A stretch of 64,000 bases of DNA, taken from contig JACVTC010000086.1 of NCBI GenBank assembly GCA_016946835.1, positions 477,501-541,500 of the forward strand. Reading direction: 5' to 3'. Under the pieces are notes generated by a model, which worked only from the letters and a program-made list of their open reading frames with translations, was not told where the DNA came from and made no database searches. Of this stretch, positions 1 through 12,672 are shown in pieces. This DNA comes from Neocallimastix lanati (nom. inval.) (lineage: Eukaryota; Neocallimastigomycota; Neocallimastigomycetes; Neocallimastigales; Neocallimastigaceae). Positions within the stretch are counted from its first letter, which is position 1; the number at the start of each line of letters is the position of its first letter. A program made the position numbers and the translations under genes.

Positions 1-258
1 AAAAATTCCAAGTGTTCTTTACGATCCAGAGGTTCGAAAACAACTTGAACAAATGAAACAACATAAGCCATATTTTATGTATTTTGTTACTCTATTTCAA
101 ATTGCAGTATTCCTTTTTGAGTTATATAATAATTACGTAGCAATGAAAAATCCATTTGTTGGAATGAATCAAAATCCAATGTTAGGACCTTCTTCAGGTG
201 TAAGTAAACTATTTTTGAAAATAAGATTTTATTATTACTATTCATTTAAAAATAAATG

Positions 259-315
<57 letters not shown>

Positions 316-504
316 AAAATAATTAAAAATCTTTTTAAAAATTTACTGAAAATTTAAAAATTAAAATATAATAATGAAAACAAAATTTAAGATAAATATT
401 TTGGAATTTAATGAAAATAATATTAGAATATGATAATGAAAATAAAAGTTGAAATTAATAAATAGTCAATCCTAATAACTAATAGGAAAAAAGAATGGAT
501 ATTA

Positions 505-549
<45 letters not shown>

Positions 550-1153
550 AAAGTTTATTATAAATGAATAAATAATCTCAGAAAAAGAAAAAAAAGTATA
601 TATATATAAAAATATTTATTTATATAGATATATTATTATGAAAATTAGTTTATATAATAATATTATGAATATCTATATATATAATATTTTAATTTTAAAA
701 ATATAAATATATAATAATTAAATTTTTGTAGGTTTTAATTTCTATGGGGGCTAGATTCGTACCTTGTATAAAAGAAATTGAATATAATCAGATATATTGT
801 CCACCAGGTATTAAAGGTACAATGGATTTTAATACTACTAATGTTTGTAATATGAATGAAGTATGTGGTTTTGGTATGAAGGAAGGTGATAAACCAAATC
901 AATGGTATCGTTTCATTACACCAATCTTTATTCATTGTGGTTTACTTCACATTCTTTTCAATCTTTCTTTCCAAGTTCGTACAGGTATTCAGATGGAAAA
1001 AGATTTTGGAACCTTGAGAATAGCTATAATTTATATGGCAAGTGGTATCTTTGGTTTTGTATTTGAAGCTAATTCAGCTGGAATACAACCATCTGTTGGT
1101 TGTTCAGGTTCCCTTTATGGTAAAGATGTTTAAAATAATAAATAAATAAATCC

Positions 1154-1212
<59 letters not shown>

Positions 1213-1241
1213 GTAATAATAACAACAACAACAACAACAAC

Positions 1242-1296
<55 letters not shown>

Positions 1297-2089
1297 GTAA
1301 TAACAACAACAACAACAACAACAATAATAATAATAATAAAAATAATAATCATAACCATAATTATAATCCAGTTCATATTCATATTCATATTCATAATCAT
1401 AATCATAGTCATAAACATAAACATAAGAATAATAATCATAATAATGAGAATTAATAATTTTTCATTTATTATTTTATATATATATCATATTTTTAATTTT
1501 GATTTTATTATTATTATTTTTTTTTTAAATCTTTAATAATAATTTATATTGATTAATTTATAAATAATATTATATATTTTTATTTTTATTTATTATACTA
1601 TTCAATTTATATATATTCAAATTCATAATAATAATAATTAATAATTGATAATTAGGTTTAATGGCTTGTCTTTTATTAGATTTAATTCAAAGTTGGAAAT
1701 TAATTATAGGACCATGGAAAGAGTTAATAAAAATGTTATTTATTATTGCATTTTCTTTAGGTATTGGATTATTACCATTTGTAGATAACTATGCTCATAT
1801 TGGTGGATTTATTATGGGTATATTAACTGGTTTAGTTTTACTTCCATCCATTATTTTCAGTAAAAGAGATCTTCGTATAAAGAGAATATTAATGATTTTA
1901 TCAATATTCCTTTCAATCGGTTTATTTGTTTGGGTATTCCGTCAATTTTACTATTCTGAAAATGAATGTAAATGGTGTCATTATCTTAATTGTCTTCCAA
2001 TTGGAAATTGGTGTGATTCCTTAGCTACTCAAACGACCACCACTACGGTCACCACCACCACTCAACCTCCTTCACCCTACAATCAGTAA
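1..2089 (+). CDS. Rhomboid-family intramembrane serine protease, 3' part (three exons, 5' end outside window)
   Basis: The gene cuts peptide bonds inside membranes and sits in a cell membrane. Exons are 2-199, 732-1119 and 1656-2089; the open frame runs in from the left edge, so the N-terminus is missing. Donors GTAAGT (200) and GTAAAG (1120) and acceptors TAG (729-731 and 1653-1655) join the frames in phase 0 and phase 1. Exon 1 ends with a membrane segment (TLFQIAVFLFELY). Exon 2 carries the HxxxN element (HILFNL) and the active-site motif VGCSGSLYG with the catalytic Ser. Exon 3 carries the partner His in YAHIGGFIMG, further membrane segments, a Cys-rich tail and a Thr-rich C-terminus (TTTTTVTTTTQPP). 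Both catalytic residues are present, so it should be active rather than an iRhom-type pseudoprotease. The gene at 26972-29337 has the same exon structure. The family is clear; the substrate is unknown. Confidence 0.88.
200..731 (+). other. Intron 1 of the first rhomboid gene, with two long poly-T tracts
   Basis: The intron begins GTAAGT at 200 and ends TAG at 731, joining in phase 0. It contains an uninterrupted run of about 55 T at 260-314 and another of about 38 T near 511-548. The poly-T run is read through as Phe if the intron is not removed, which shows the splice is needed. Confidence 0.8.
1120..1655 (+). other. Intron 2 of the first rhomboid gene, filled with AAT/AAC triplet repeats
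   Basis: The donor GTAAAG follows the active-site exon directly, and the acceptor TAG at 1653-1655 restores the frame in phase 1. Positions about 1154-1345 are AAT triplets with two short AAC blocks, followed by an imperfect run of CAT-rich hexamers to about 1440. Confidence 0.8.
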
Positions 2090-2126
2090 AAATAACAAAT
2101 AATAGTTTTGTCATTTTATATCAATC

Positions 2127-2167
<41 letters not shown>

Positions 2168-2339
2168 AACAATATAAATAAAGTAAATAAAAGTCATTAA
2201 TAATATTAATAATATAAAGTTTTTAAAAAAAATATATATATATATAAAACTTTTTTTTTTTACAGAAATAAATAATTATATTATAATTAAAAATAAATCG
2301 TTTGTATAATAATAAAATGGAAAATAAAAAAATGAAAGA

Positions 2340-2379
<40 letters not shown>

Positions 2380-3047
2380 TGATGAAACTTTAGTTATAAG
2401 TAATTATGATAATAAGTAATTTTAATAAGTCATTTATAATAATTAATAATTAAAATAATAATAATTATAAATATATTTATATATTATATTTATTCATTTT
2501 GTTTAAATTTATTGTATTATAATTTAAAGAATATGTATAATTTTTAATTTTTTTTTTTTTTTTTTTTTTTTAAAGAAGAAATATAATAAAAATTAAATTA
2601 TAATAATATAATAATAATAATATTAATAATTATAAATTAAAGTATATTATCCAAAATTAATAAATTTATTTAAACTATAAAATAAAAAAAATAATAATAA
2701 GAATAATAAAACTATAATAATAATAATTATAATAATTAAATAATGCATTAAGAAAAAAAAAATAGGACATTTATTTTTCTTTTTTTTTTTTTTAAAAAAA
2801 TTTCAATATTATAATATAGGAATAAATAATAAATTCTTTCAATTTAATTTATATTAAATTTATATTAAATATTTAATTTAATTTTTTATTTATTAATTTA
2901 ATTTTTATTTATTTATTTATTTTTTATTTATTTATTTAATTTTTATTTATTTATTTATTTAATAAATGAAAATTATTTAAAAAATATAATATATATTAAT
3001 TTAAATCCAAAATAAAAATATTTTATAGAGTAAATGGATTGTGGAGC

Positions 3048-3112
3048 ATTTCAGAAAGTTATACATTTCACAATATGGCGTTCATATTTGTTGTAATTTG
3101 ACGCCATAATTT
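3048..3112. mobile_element. Possible solo terminal repeat of a Mutator-like element
   Basis: The stretch contains CATTTCACAATATGGCGTT followed by TTTGTTG, which parallels the end sequences of the elements at 41489-41776 and 43885-45355 (CAATGTGGCGT and GTTTGTTG or GCTTG at matching spacing). No partner repeat was found close by, so it may be a decayed or solo end. Confidence 0.3.
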
Positions 3113-3136
3113 TTTTTTTTTAATACAATTATATAA

Positions 3137-3310
<174 letters not shown>

Positions 3311-4144
3311 TATTGTTAAGAGTCATGAATTTGTGGTTTAAAATTATATATTAATATATTTTATGATAAAGAGTTACTAGCATTGAATTATACTAAATTA
3401 AATGCTGTTATATTAATACATTGTGACTTATATATTATATATATTACAATATGTTTTAATACATTATAAATACATTTGAAGTTTATTTCTCATTATTTCA
3501 CATATTCTAACAATTATGATTGAGTTTAGAAATAAATAAATCTGTATTATTTATTTTTTTAATTACTTTATGACGAAAAGTGTTTTTCCAGGTCTAGTGA
3601 GAGTTAATGGAAAAAGGAATAGCTTATATCAGGGGTACTGATTACAATTTTCTGTAATTTTGATGATAAAACGATGGTTGTCCCTTCTTAAGTGGCTATT
3701 AGTAAGAAGAGAGAAAATTTTGAATATTGGAATGGCTAGAGAAAATGAACCTGATGTTTTATATTGTTTTTTAAACTGGATAGGTAGTAATGTTGAAGTT
3801 GTATAATTAATAATATCATGCTGTTTCTATATATGATCATCGGTAATGAATCTATTGTATTTTTTTTATTTAACATTTTTTTTATATGTATTTTTACTTT
3901 AGTATTATTTAAACTCTCATGTAGTTATTGTAAAATGAAAATGTAGGAGATTGATTTACTCCAAAGCTTGAGTTTAAGACTTTATTTTAACAAATGAGAA
4001 TCTTTTTTTTTTTTTTTTTTTTTAGTCTTTCACTACTAACATTTTATTTTAGTTTATGTATGATTATTTTATAGAAAATTATTACGTTGTACAAAGGTTT
4101 ATTAAACGAATAGAAAAACAAAAATTCAAAAGATATAAAATATT

Positions 4145-5103
4145 TTATTCCTTTTCTTGTGTAAAGTCATATTGGGCATGATGCTCCAATAAATATTTCA
4201 CAATAGATAAATCGTCAAATTCCATGGCGTAGAGCAACATCGATTGTGTTTTTTCCACCTCTAAATTTCGAATCACAAAATTCACATTAGCTCCATGCTC
4301 CACTAAATATTTCACTAGTGGTAATGATTTTTCTTGAATGGCATAGGCTAAAAGAGAGAAATCAAAAATGTCAACGGTGTTCGCATCTGCTCCTTGTTCA
4401 ATAAATAATTTTACCAATTCTAAAGATTTTTCTTTAATAGCATAGACGATAGGTAGATTTTTATTTCCATCGGCAAAATCTATACATGCTCCATATTCAA
4501 TAAATAATTTAACAAGAGGTAGAGATAAAGATGATTCTTGGATGGCATAGGCAATAGCAGACTTTCCATTATTATCGGTAACATTAATATCGGATCCCTT
4601 TTTAAGAATACATTCTAACATTAAAAATTTATCGTCAGAAGAATAGAGTTTACTTTTTAATAAAGTAATTAATGGTAATTCTTCTTGACTATTGGTTGTA
4701 TTTATATTGATTTTACCATTATTGATAAGTATTAAAAAGGCGTCCTTATTTCCGGTTTGAATAGCAATATCTAGTACAGAATGACCATACCCATATTTAT
4801 TTTTTTTTAAATTAATATTTACATTATGATCCATTAAATATTCAATTGTTTTTAAATCATTCTTTATTATTGCATAACATAATAGAGAATAACCAAATTT
4901 ATCTAACTCATTCAAATTATTATGATCTAATAAAAATTCAAAAATATCATTATAATTTAATAAATAGGAAAGAATGAGAGGAGTAAATATCAATTCATCT
5001 TCATAATCTATCCTATCTTCAAAGTCTAAATTTTCTTTATTTCCTTGATTTATTATTGCTTTAACTTTAGTTATATTATGATGGAATATGGCATTAATCA
5101 TAG

Positions 5104-5142
<39 letters not shown>

Positions 5143-6934
5143 CGCTATTATTATTATTATCGCTATTATTATTATTATCATTATCATTAATATTATTATT
5201 ATCATTATTATCATTATTATCATTATTATCATTATTTTCATTATTATAATTATGATCATTATCATTATTATTATTATTATTAACATGGATTAGTTTTTCA
5301 ATAGATTTATTACTTTCCAATATATATTTAATATTCATATATTTTCTATTTTTAAGGGCTAATGATAATAATGAATCATTTTTATCATTTTTTACATTAG
5401 TATTTGCGTGATGATCCAATAAAAACTTAAAAATTTTTATATTGGTGAGATCATTAGTTACCAAATCTTGAGCAATAATAATTGGAAATTCATTATTTCT
5501 ATCCTTGGTATTAATATCTAATTTGGAACTTAATTCTTTATTTTCTATTAAATACTTGACAACTTCAAAATTATTTGTTTTAATTGCCAAGTTTAATATG
5601 AGTGTTAGGAAACGGGTATCACAGTTTTTAATTAAAGTTACTTTTAAACCGTCGGTTATATTGAGATTTTGAGATTTTTTTAATATTTCGTTTAATTTAT
5701 CGATTATCACTGTTGATTCTTTCGATACAAATTTAAACCTATCCTTTAGGGTAACATTTTCGTTCATAATCATTTCTATATGAGTTCTAATGTTTGGCGA
5801 TTCTGAAGTTAGTATTTTAAATTGATCATTGGAACTTCTAGAACCATTTAATAATAATTTTAAAAGTAAAGACATGATATTTAAATTATTGACTTTACTA
5901 GCTGACAATAAAATATTTTCAAATTGGGTGCTTGAAATAATACAAGATTTTTGTTTAAATAAATTTTCAAGTAATATTCCCAAAACAAATCGAATATCAT
6001 TATTTCGACTTTCTTCAATAAATATCTTTTCTAAATGTTTAAAATCAAAACTTAATAATTCCTGGGTCAATACCTCTACCATAAGATTATATTCAACGTT
6101 TTTAATGGCGACATTTAATAAATCATATTTTTGAATTTTATCTAAAATTACGAAAGGTTCATCACTATCATATTTTAAAAGTAGTACCAAAGATTCGTAA
6201 TGCTCACATCTTAAGACATTTTCATACATTGAATCTTCGATTTTAATTTTACTTTTTTCTTTTCTAATTAAACTATTTAACTGTTTTTTTGAGAGTTTGA
6301 ATTTATTTTTATATATTGATAATAAATTTAAAACAAATGCTTCATCAAAAATTCTAAAATTAAATATACTTTTTAATAGATTAAAATTATATCCATCTAA
6401 TATAATATCATTTATAAGATTTGTTGTAAAACCATTCACAAAGAATCCCTTTTTTAATATATATTTCAATTCAGGTTTATATATACAATGATAGCAATCA
6501 TATAAATATACAGCGACATTTTGTTTATCATTTGCTAAATAATTAATATCTGCATTATATTGAATTAATAAATCAGCAATTTCAAAATTTTCCTTTTTGA
6601 TGGCTGAAAAGAGTGGAACTTTATATTTTATATTATTATAATAAAAATTATTATAATAACTTTTATAATTTTCTGTAATATTAAAAGTATAATTAAAGGT
6701 TTTATACTGACATTGTTCTATTATAAATTTTATAATTTCAGTTGCGGCATTGCTTTCAATGGAAAATATTACAATATCAAAATCCTTGTTATTTAATGAC
6801 TTCAAATCAACATTATTATTTTTAATATAACTTTTCAAAGTAATTAAATTATGTATTTCTTCTTCGTCAACTTCTTTTAATAAATCTACTATAAAATTTC
6901 TATGTTTTTCAATAATATTAATTTTATTATCCAT
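4145..6934 (-). CDS. Ankyrin-repeat protein, 929 residues, with Asn-rich insert
   Basis: A single intron-less frame starts at ATG (6934) and ends at 4145. Residues 1-90 have no ankyrin repeat and form a helical leader (HRNFIVDLLKEVDEEEIHNL) of unknown function. Degenerate ankyrin repeats follow (for example PLFSAIKKENFEIADLLIQY near residue 105). Residues about 551-612 are an Asn/Asp-rich insert encoded by AAT/AAC-type triplets and probably disordered. Clear 33-residue repeats fill the C-terminal third (PLVKYLVEHGANVNF, LELVKLFIEQGADANT). It lacks the N-myristoylation start and the 39-residue unit of the giant ankyrin proteins at 46111 and 55959, so it belongs to a different subfamily. It is presumably a cytosolic binding scaffold; the partner is unknown. 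Confidence 0.85.
5101..5284 (-). repeat. Triplet repeat coding for the Asn-rich insert
   Basis: ATT/ATC triplets on the plus strand read as AAT, GAT and AAC on the minus strand and give residues about 551-612 of the ankyrin protein, almost all Asn and Asp. The frame is kept throughout, in contrast to similar repeats in the introns and spacers. Confidence 0.9.
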
Positions 6935-8086
6935 AATATTATAAACTTATAATTATATATACTTCATTCAGTAATCATTTTTTTTTTTTTTTATCTATTA
7001 TTATTTATAAATATAATATATAAAAGTTCAATTTAAAGTTATCAAGTATACAATATATGCTCAATTAGATTATCTTAAACAAATTCAAAATAAGTTTAAA
7101 ATAAATGAATGAATTTGTTCTCTATCTCTTTTATTATCTTCATATATAATACTTCAAAAAAAAAAAAAATTTTTTTTTATAGGTTTAATATTTAATTAAT
7201 TAATAAATTTAATTAGAAAAAAAAATAAAATAAAATAAAAAAAAAAAATTCATTAATAATTATTAATAATTATTATTAATCATTAATAATCATTATTTTC
7301 AAAAATTAGAGAATTAGTATAAATATATATATATATATATTACTTTATATATTTTATTCTTCTATTAATAAATCATTTATTTAATTCTTTTTATTTGTTA
7401 CTATTTATTTATTTATTTACTAACTTAATTTTTTTATTATTATACAAGAATATGCAATATATATATATATCATTTTAATAATATAATATTAATGTTATAT
7501 ACTATGAATATTTGTATTTCGTTTTTTTTTTTTTTTTTTTTTTTTGGATACATTTGCTAATGGTAAATATGGTTCAGAATAATGAAAATACTATTTGTAA
7601 ATAATATTTGATTAATTTTTTTTATATATATATACAGTTAAGGTTATAGAAATATAATTTCTTTTTATTGAGATAATTATATTATTATTAAAACAAATAT
7701 AATAAAATAATTAAAATTTTAATAATTTTTATTATTATTATTATTATATGTTTAGGTTTATATAATATTTTTATTAACTTTTTTTTAATACATTTTTTTT
7801 AATACATTTTTTTTTTTTTTTAATATATTTTTTTTTAATAACTGTTATAATATTATTATTATACAATAAAATTTTTTAATATATATATATATATATAGTT
7901 TAAGTTTACAGTGAATAATATTTATTCACTTCATGACTTGTTAATACAAATTTTCAAAACTTGTTGGTCCATTAAATCAAGTATCATCACTTTAAGACTA
8001 TTTATCGACACATTAAATATCATAATTACTAAATGGTTAGAGTAGCTGTCTCATCTTCTTTTTTTTTTTTTTTGAAAAATAATTTT
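6935..8086. other. Gene-free AT-rich interval
   Basis: The interval holds poly-A/poly-T blocks, AT dinucleotide tracts near 7325-7340 and 7885-7900, and no supported open frame. Between 7900 and 8056 the sequence is less simple and includes a tRNA-like fragment cut off by a T run (see findings). Promoters of the two flanking minus-strand genes could not be told apart from background. Confidence 0.55.
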
Positions 8087-9360
8087 TTAAAAAGTAGTTG
8101 GCTTTGTTGATGTAGTAGTAGTAACTGATAAGTATTTAGTAGTATAAATAATAGGACCATAATTTCTGAAATTTAATTTTGAATTTATAATTTCAATACA
8201 TTCTTTGAAATTGTATAAATCAGTATTTGATTGACATTTAGGAATATTATAACTAATGGTACAATATTTCATTCCATCATGAGGGATACAATCACGACTA
8301 TCATTGTTATCCTCCATTGGAGAGAAACAGGCATACTTTAAAGTGTATTCGGGATATCCATATTCTTTGTAATAAAATATTCCATGATCTCTATCACATT
8401 GAGAAGCAAATAAACCTAATGCACCAGTCGGTGGACAAATATGCTGAATAATTGTTGGTAGGGGTTCAGGTTTATCTATAGATGTTGTTGTCTTTAAGAT
8501 CTTTGAAATATTAGAGATAGGACTTGGACTTGAAATTGTTTTAATTGAAGTAGTAATTGTTTTTTTAGTTATGACTGGAATAGTCTTGATAGGAATCATC
8601 TTGATAGGAATAGTCTTGATAGGAATCGTTTTGATAGAAATATCATTATCAATTTCAATATAATGAAAATCTGGGAAAAGCTTACTTGCTTCTTTTACAC
8701 AGCTATTAAAGTTATAGCTTGACATTCCCTTTTTACAAGATTCAATATTGGTAATATCAGCTGAACGATATGTAACATTCTCTATAATGATACAAGATGA
8801 TTTATTTTGTTTTACATTAGAAATACCAATAGTTTTGATAGGTTCATTTCTAATTTCATAATTATTGGTAACAATTGGTTTAATGGCAGCTTCCCTTTGT
8901 GGAATAAAACATATGAAATCGGTATAACATTCAGGATAGGAATGGAAATTTTGATAGAATTTACCATGAATCTTATTACAATCAAGTAACTGACTCCTCA
9001 CTACACCTTTTCCAAGTGGACATAAAGTTGTTGTTGTTATAGGAACATAATAGAAGAAGCTGTAGTTGTTATTGAAGTTCTAATTTTAGAAATAGGTAAA
9101 TTAGTAACAATATTAGTTGGAATTGGTTTTGTTTTGATAAGACTAGTTGGAATTGGTTTTGTTTTGATGAAACTAATTGGAATTGGTTTTGTTTTAATAA
9201 TACTAGTTGGAACTGGTTTTGTTTTGATAATACTAATTGTAATTGGTTTTGTTTTGATAATACTAGTTAGAATTGGTTTTGTTTTAATCAAACTAATTGG
9301 AATTGGTTTTGTGTTAATAATACTAGCTGTAATTAATTTAGTAAATGCTATAAATGCTCA
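8087..9360 (-). pseudogene. Cys-rich secreted-type protein with two tandem modules and a repeat linker; frame broken near 9050
   Basis: The main frame is open on the minus strand from about 9079 to 8087. It encodes two copies of a module of about 90 residues. Copy 1 starts CPLGKGVV and has LLDCNKIHGKFYQ, YPECY and CFIPQ; copy 2 starts CPPTGALG and has SQCDRDHGIFYYK, YPEY and CFSPM. Each then has a second half ending YNFxxC. The modules are joined by a linker of IKTIPIKTIP repeats and Thr/Pro sequence, and the C-terminus is Thr-rich. Upstream (9316-9080) the other frame encodes a 10-residue repeat (IKTKPIPTSI) which fits as another linker, but it meets a stop right where the module frame opens. 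One small frameshift, or an unseen intron, separates them. No signal peptide is visible. Function unknown. Confidence 0.5.
9117..9316 (-). repeat. 30-bp minisatellite coding for IKTKPIPTS-type decapeptides
   Basis: Six to seven copies of a 30-bp unit (core AATTGGTTTTGTTTTGATAA on the plus strand). On the minus strand each copy gives ten residues of the form TKPIPTSxIK. The sharpest changes between copies are first- and second-position swaps that keep the Lys-Pro pattern. Confidence 0.85.
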
Positions 9361-9639
9361 TCATGAACTCCATGCTCCCAATATACATAATTGTATTTTT
9401 TTTTCAAAATTTAATTTCACATTCTAACGCACAAAAGTTTTTTTTTTTGTCTTAGTATTGAATATTTCAACATAATTTTTTAAACCATTATTCCTATATT
9501 TTTCAAGAAACAGGTAATGGTACCAATGATGCTAGAAATCCATGTATAAAGTAACACTTTCTTACTACAAATATTTCCAGAAAAGAATGAATCGATATTC
9601 GTTAGGTTGCAGAGATTTATATCTTGGGTATCCTGCTTC

Positions 9640-9873
9640 ATGTCAAGCAGTTCTTTAAAGATAATTCTTATACTTATCTTGTTTCTTTTAACCACATATA
9701 GTCTATCGAATCACTCTAAGTGTTCTGTAGGTAATATCCTATATTTCCACAAAGAAATATATATTACAAGTCCGATATTGCATTCTCTGAAATTTTCACA
9801 CGGCTTCAGAATCACACGAATCAATTATATATTCTTCTTGGAGAGTTTTAGCATGAGCACTACTGATTTATAG
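9640..9873 (+). CDS. Possible small secreted protein (hypothetical, 77 residues)
   Basis: ATG at 9640 opens a frame with a textbook-like signal peptide (LKIILILILFLLTTYS) followed by 50 residues with no recognisable domain, ending at 9873. The sequence is less AT-rich than its surroundings. A minus-strand frame of 71 codons overlaps it at 9480-9695, and neither is supported by homology I recognise. It may be a relic or a first exon (GTAATA follows the codon for Val at about 9730). Confidence 0.22.
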   Translation: MSSSSLKIILILILFLLTTYSLSNHSKCSVGNILYFHKEIYITSPILHSLKFSHGFRITRINYIFFLESFSMSTTDL

Positions 9874-9967
9874 GACAAAAAAAAAAAAAAAAAAACTAAG
9901 TGTAACTTTGGTAACTGGTTTGTTCTTCTAATTAAACGGTTCACTTATTTCATGGACTTAAGAAGTA

Positions 9968-11130
9968 GGTATATACCATAATTGATTATGCCTTAGTCAA
10001 CTCAGGTATATGTATGCTGGATATAATATCAATTAAATATTTTGTTGATTATCCTTCTATATCCGATCATAAACTACAAGTAGTTTATTGCAAGAAAACT
10101 ACCACAGATGAATCATTTTATTTTTTTTTAAAAAAAAAAAAAAGTAATACTTATATTGGATTATAATTGGATGTTATCCATTAAAAAGATAGTAGGAAAG
10201 CATGGAAATGGGTAAAAAAAAAGAATACAAAAAATAAATAATCAATCTTTTACGGTTTCTCATCCTATTAAAAACCATAGTAATAAATTAGTTATCTTCT
10301 ATAGATGAAAAATTAAAAGCTTGACATTCATATTTTTTGGGAAAATTCCAAGGCAAACAAGAATGGAGAAATAAATCAAGATATAAGAAAAGAAGAAATC
10401 AGGGAGACCATCTCATCTCTTCTATACCTCCCCTAACTTTAAAGCTTGTGGTCCTGACGGGATTCCAATGGAATGGAATTCTTTAAAGGTTTTGATTCAT
10501 TGGTAAAGATGATTTAGAATAATTTAGTGAAAATAATAGTACTATTTTATCTGGTTTTAAATGTCTCAAAGTTTTAATTCATAATGGTGATTTCCCAAAA
10601 TCATGAAATAACTCATTGATAGTTCCAATTCATAAAAAGAGGCAATCTAAACTGATTGTAATGATTATTATGGCATCTTTATGATAAATTATGGATTAAA
10701 AATTTTAGGCAAAAATTATCGCTAATAGAATCTCTAAATATGGAATTAATAAAGGATTTATTAGACTAGAACAATATGGATTTCGTAACCGGGAAAAATG
10801 TATAAGTCTTTTACACTTCATTAAGATTTATATGTCAGAGAAGAAAATTTAAAAATAAAAATACTTAACCTTGCTTTTATGGATCAAAAAAAGAAAGAAC
10901 AAGAAGTACAGCGACACTACTTAATATAGAATTTTACTGGATTGATGGATTTTTCTAATGAGAATAGCTTTACCTTCCTTTATTGTGTTTCTAAAGGATT
11001 AAATATTCCTTTCTCTTTCTGCTAAATGTGCGATTGCTCTCAAGGTAAAGGTAATTTTAAAAAGAAAAAAATGGAAAAACTCAAATTGTATTATCTCTGT
11101 TTTTTAACTTTGAGATATATCATGTTGTAG
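9968..11130 (+). pseudogene. Decayed LINE-type (non-LTR) retrotransposon: endonuclease end plus reverse transcriptase
   Basis: With stops and frameshifts ignored, the stretch matches the order of a LINE polyprotein. Near 9981 IDYALVNSG and near 10062 SDHKLQVVYC match the last motifs of an apurinic-type endonuclease. At 10441-10476 KACGPDGIPMEW is the first reverse-transcriptase motif. FPKS is followed by an in-frame TGA where a Trp is expected, then SLIVPIHKKG, LKILGKIIANRIS and EQYGFRN (about 10772). The catalytic YADD box could not be found, and several stops interrupt the frame, so it is dead. A poly-A run of about 43 at 11193-11234 may be its tail. Confidence 0.75.
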
Positions 11131-11192
11131 ACATCACACATGGGATAAAGACAGTAAAAAGATTTTAGCAAACAAATAAGATAAATTTCCAT

Positions 11193-11235
<43 letters not shown>

Positions 11236-11652
11236 CAATTTATAAACTTTTACTGGAATTGAGATATGGTAGGAAAATTAATCAAGGTTTAATGCTTATA
11301 GGAAAAATGAATTTGACTTTTACAACAAAAAATAATAATAATAAAATAAAAAAAAAAAAAAAAAAAAAAACTAATAATCTAATTCTTTTAGAAATATTAT
11401 TTATAAATTATAATTTATTATTGTCCTATTTAAATTTATTATTATTATTATTTTTTGTTTTTGTTTGTTTTAGTTTACTACTTACATATCTTCATCCCCA
11501 TCACATCTTTAGCTTAATATTTTGTTTATTTTTTAAATTTTTAATAATAAACATCTATCTATACATCAGTGTTATTAATATTTATTACATAAATTAATGA
11601 AATAAATATTAATAACATTAATACTATAATACTATAATATAATAATTTTATT

Positions 11653-11684
<32 letters not shown>

Positions 11685-12672
11685 TAATAATAAAAAAGTA
11701 TAATATCAATAATGATAAATAACAAATTTTCAATTCATAACACTAATTTTATAATTATTTATATTATTTTATTTATTTATTTATTTATATATTTATTTAT
11801 TTATTTATTAATCTATTTTTGTTTATGTAATATTTAATTATCTATAATTTATATTTTTATATTATTCTTTTCACTTTTTTTTTTTTTTTATTAATATTAT
11901 TTCCATAATATTAATATTATGAAGAGTTGCTATTATTAATTTAATTTAATTTATTTTTTTTTTTTTTGTTACTATGGTTTATCATTTTGTAAAAATAAAA
12001 TATTCTTACAAAAATTATTTTTGGTATATTTCTATGATAATTAGGAATTATTAATATGATTTGTTAATACGATTATTTATATATTTAAAATATATATATA
12101 TATTTTAAATATGTATAAGAAGCAAATGATAAATGAAAGTTTTATTTATTTATTTATTTATTTTTTTTTTTTTTAAAAAAAAAAAGGTGAAAATAGTAAT
12201 ATTTTATGTGAAATTATATTTGTTTTTGTTTTTGTTCTATATTTAAAAATGTATTTATATATAAAGTATTTATTTATTTATTTATTTATTCTTTTTTTTT
12301 TTCTTGTGTATGTATGGGTATTATTATTATTATTTTTTTTATCTATTTGTTTGTTAATATTTCTATATTATTAATTTTTTTATATTAATTATTTTTTATT
12401 TTATTTGGATTGATAGTTTTATTTTTTTTTCTATTTTACTTTGATTATTGTTTTATATTTTTTTTTTTTTTTAAAGATTTTTTTTTTTTAAATTTATTTA
12501 TTAAATATCTTCCTATAAAGATTTTTCAGTAGTATACCATTTCTTATTTTAATTTTTATTTTTTTTTTCTACTTCGAATAGATCTATTGATCTATAGATT
12601 TTAATTTTTTTTTTTTATTTTTAATTTTATTATATTTTTATGTATATATATTTTTTTTCTATATTATTTCTT
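11131..12672. other. AT-rich interval, no gene
   Basis: Poly-A at 11193-11234 is followed by AAT triplets near 11658-11690, TTTA tetramers near 11768-11812, and T-rich sequence up to the 3' end of the antiporter gene. The plus-strand open frame at 11259-11597 is low-complexity Leu/Phe/Lys and not credible. Confidence 0.6.

Noticed and set aside
1130-1439. Leu- or Ile-rich minus-strand frames in rhomboid intron 2
   Set aside because: Triplet repeat read through; located within a well-supported intron.
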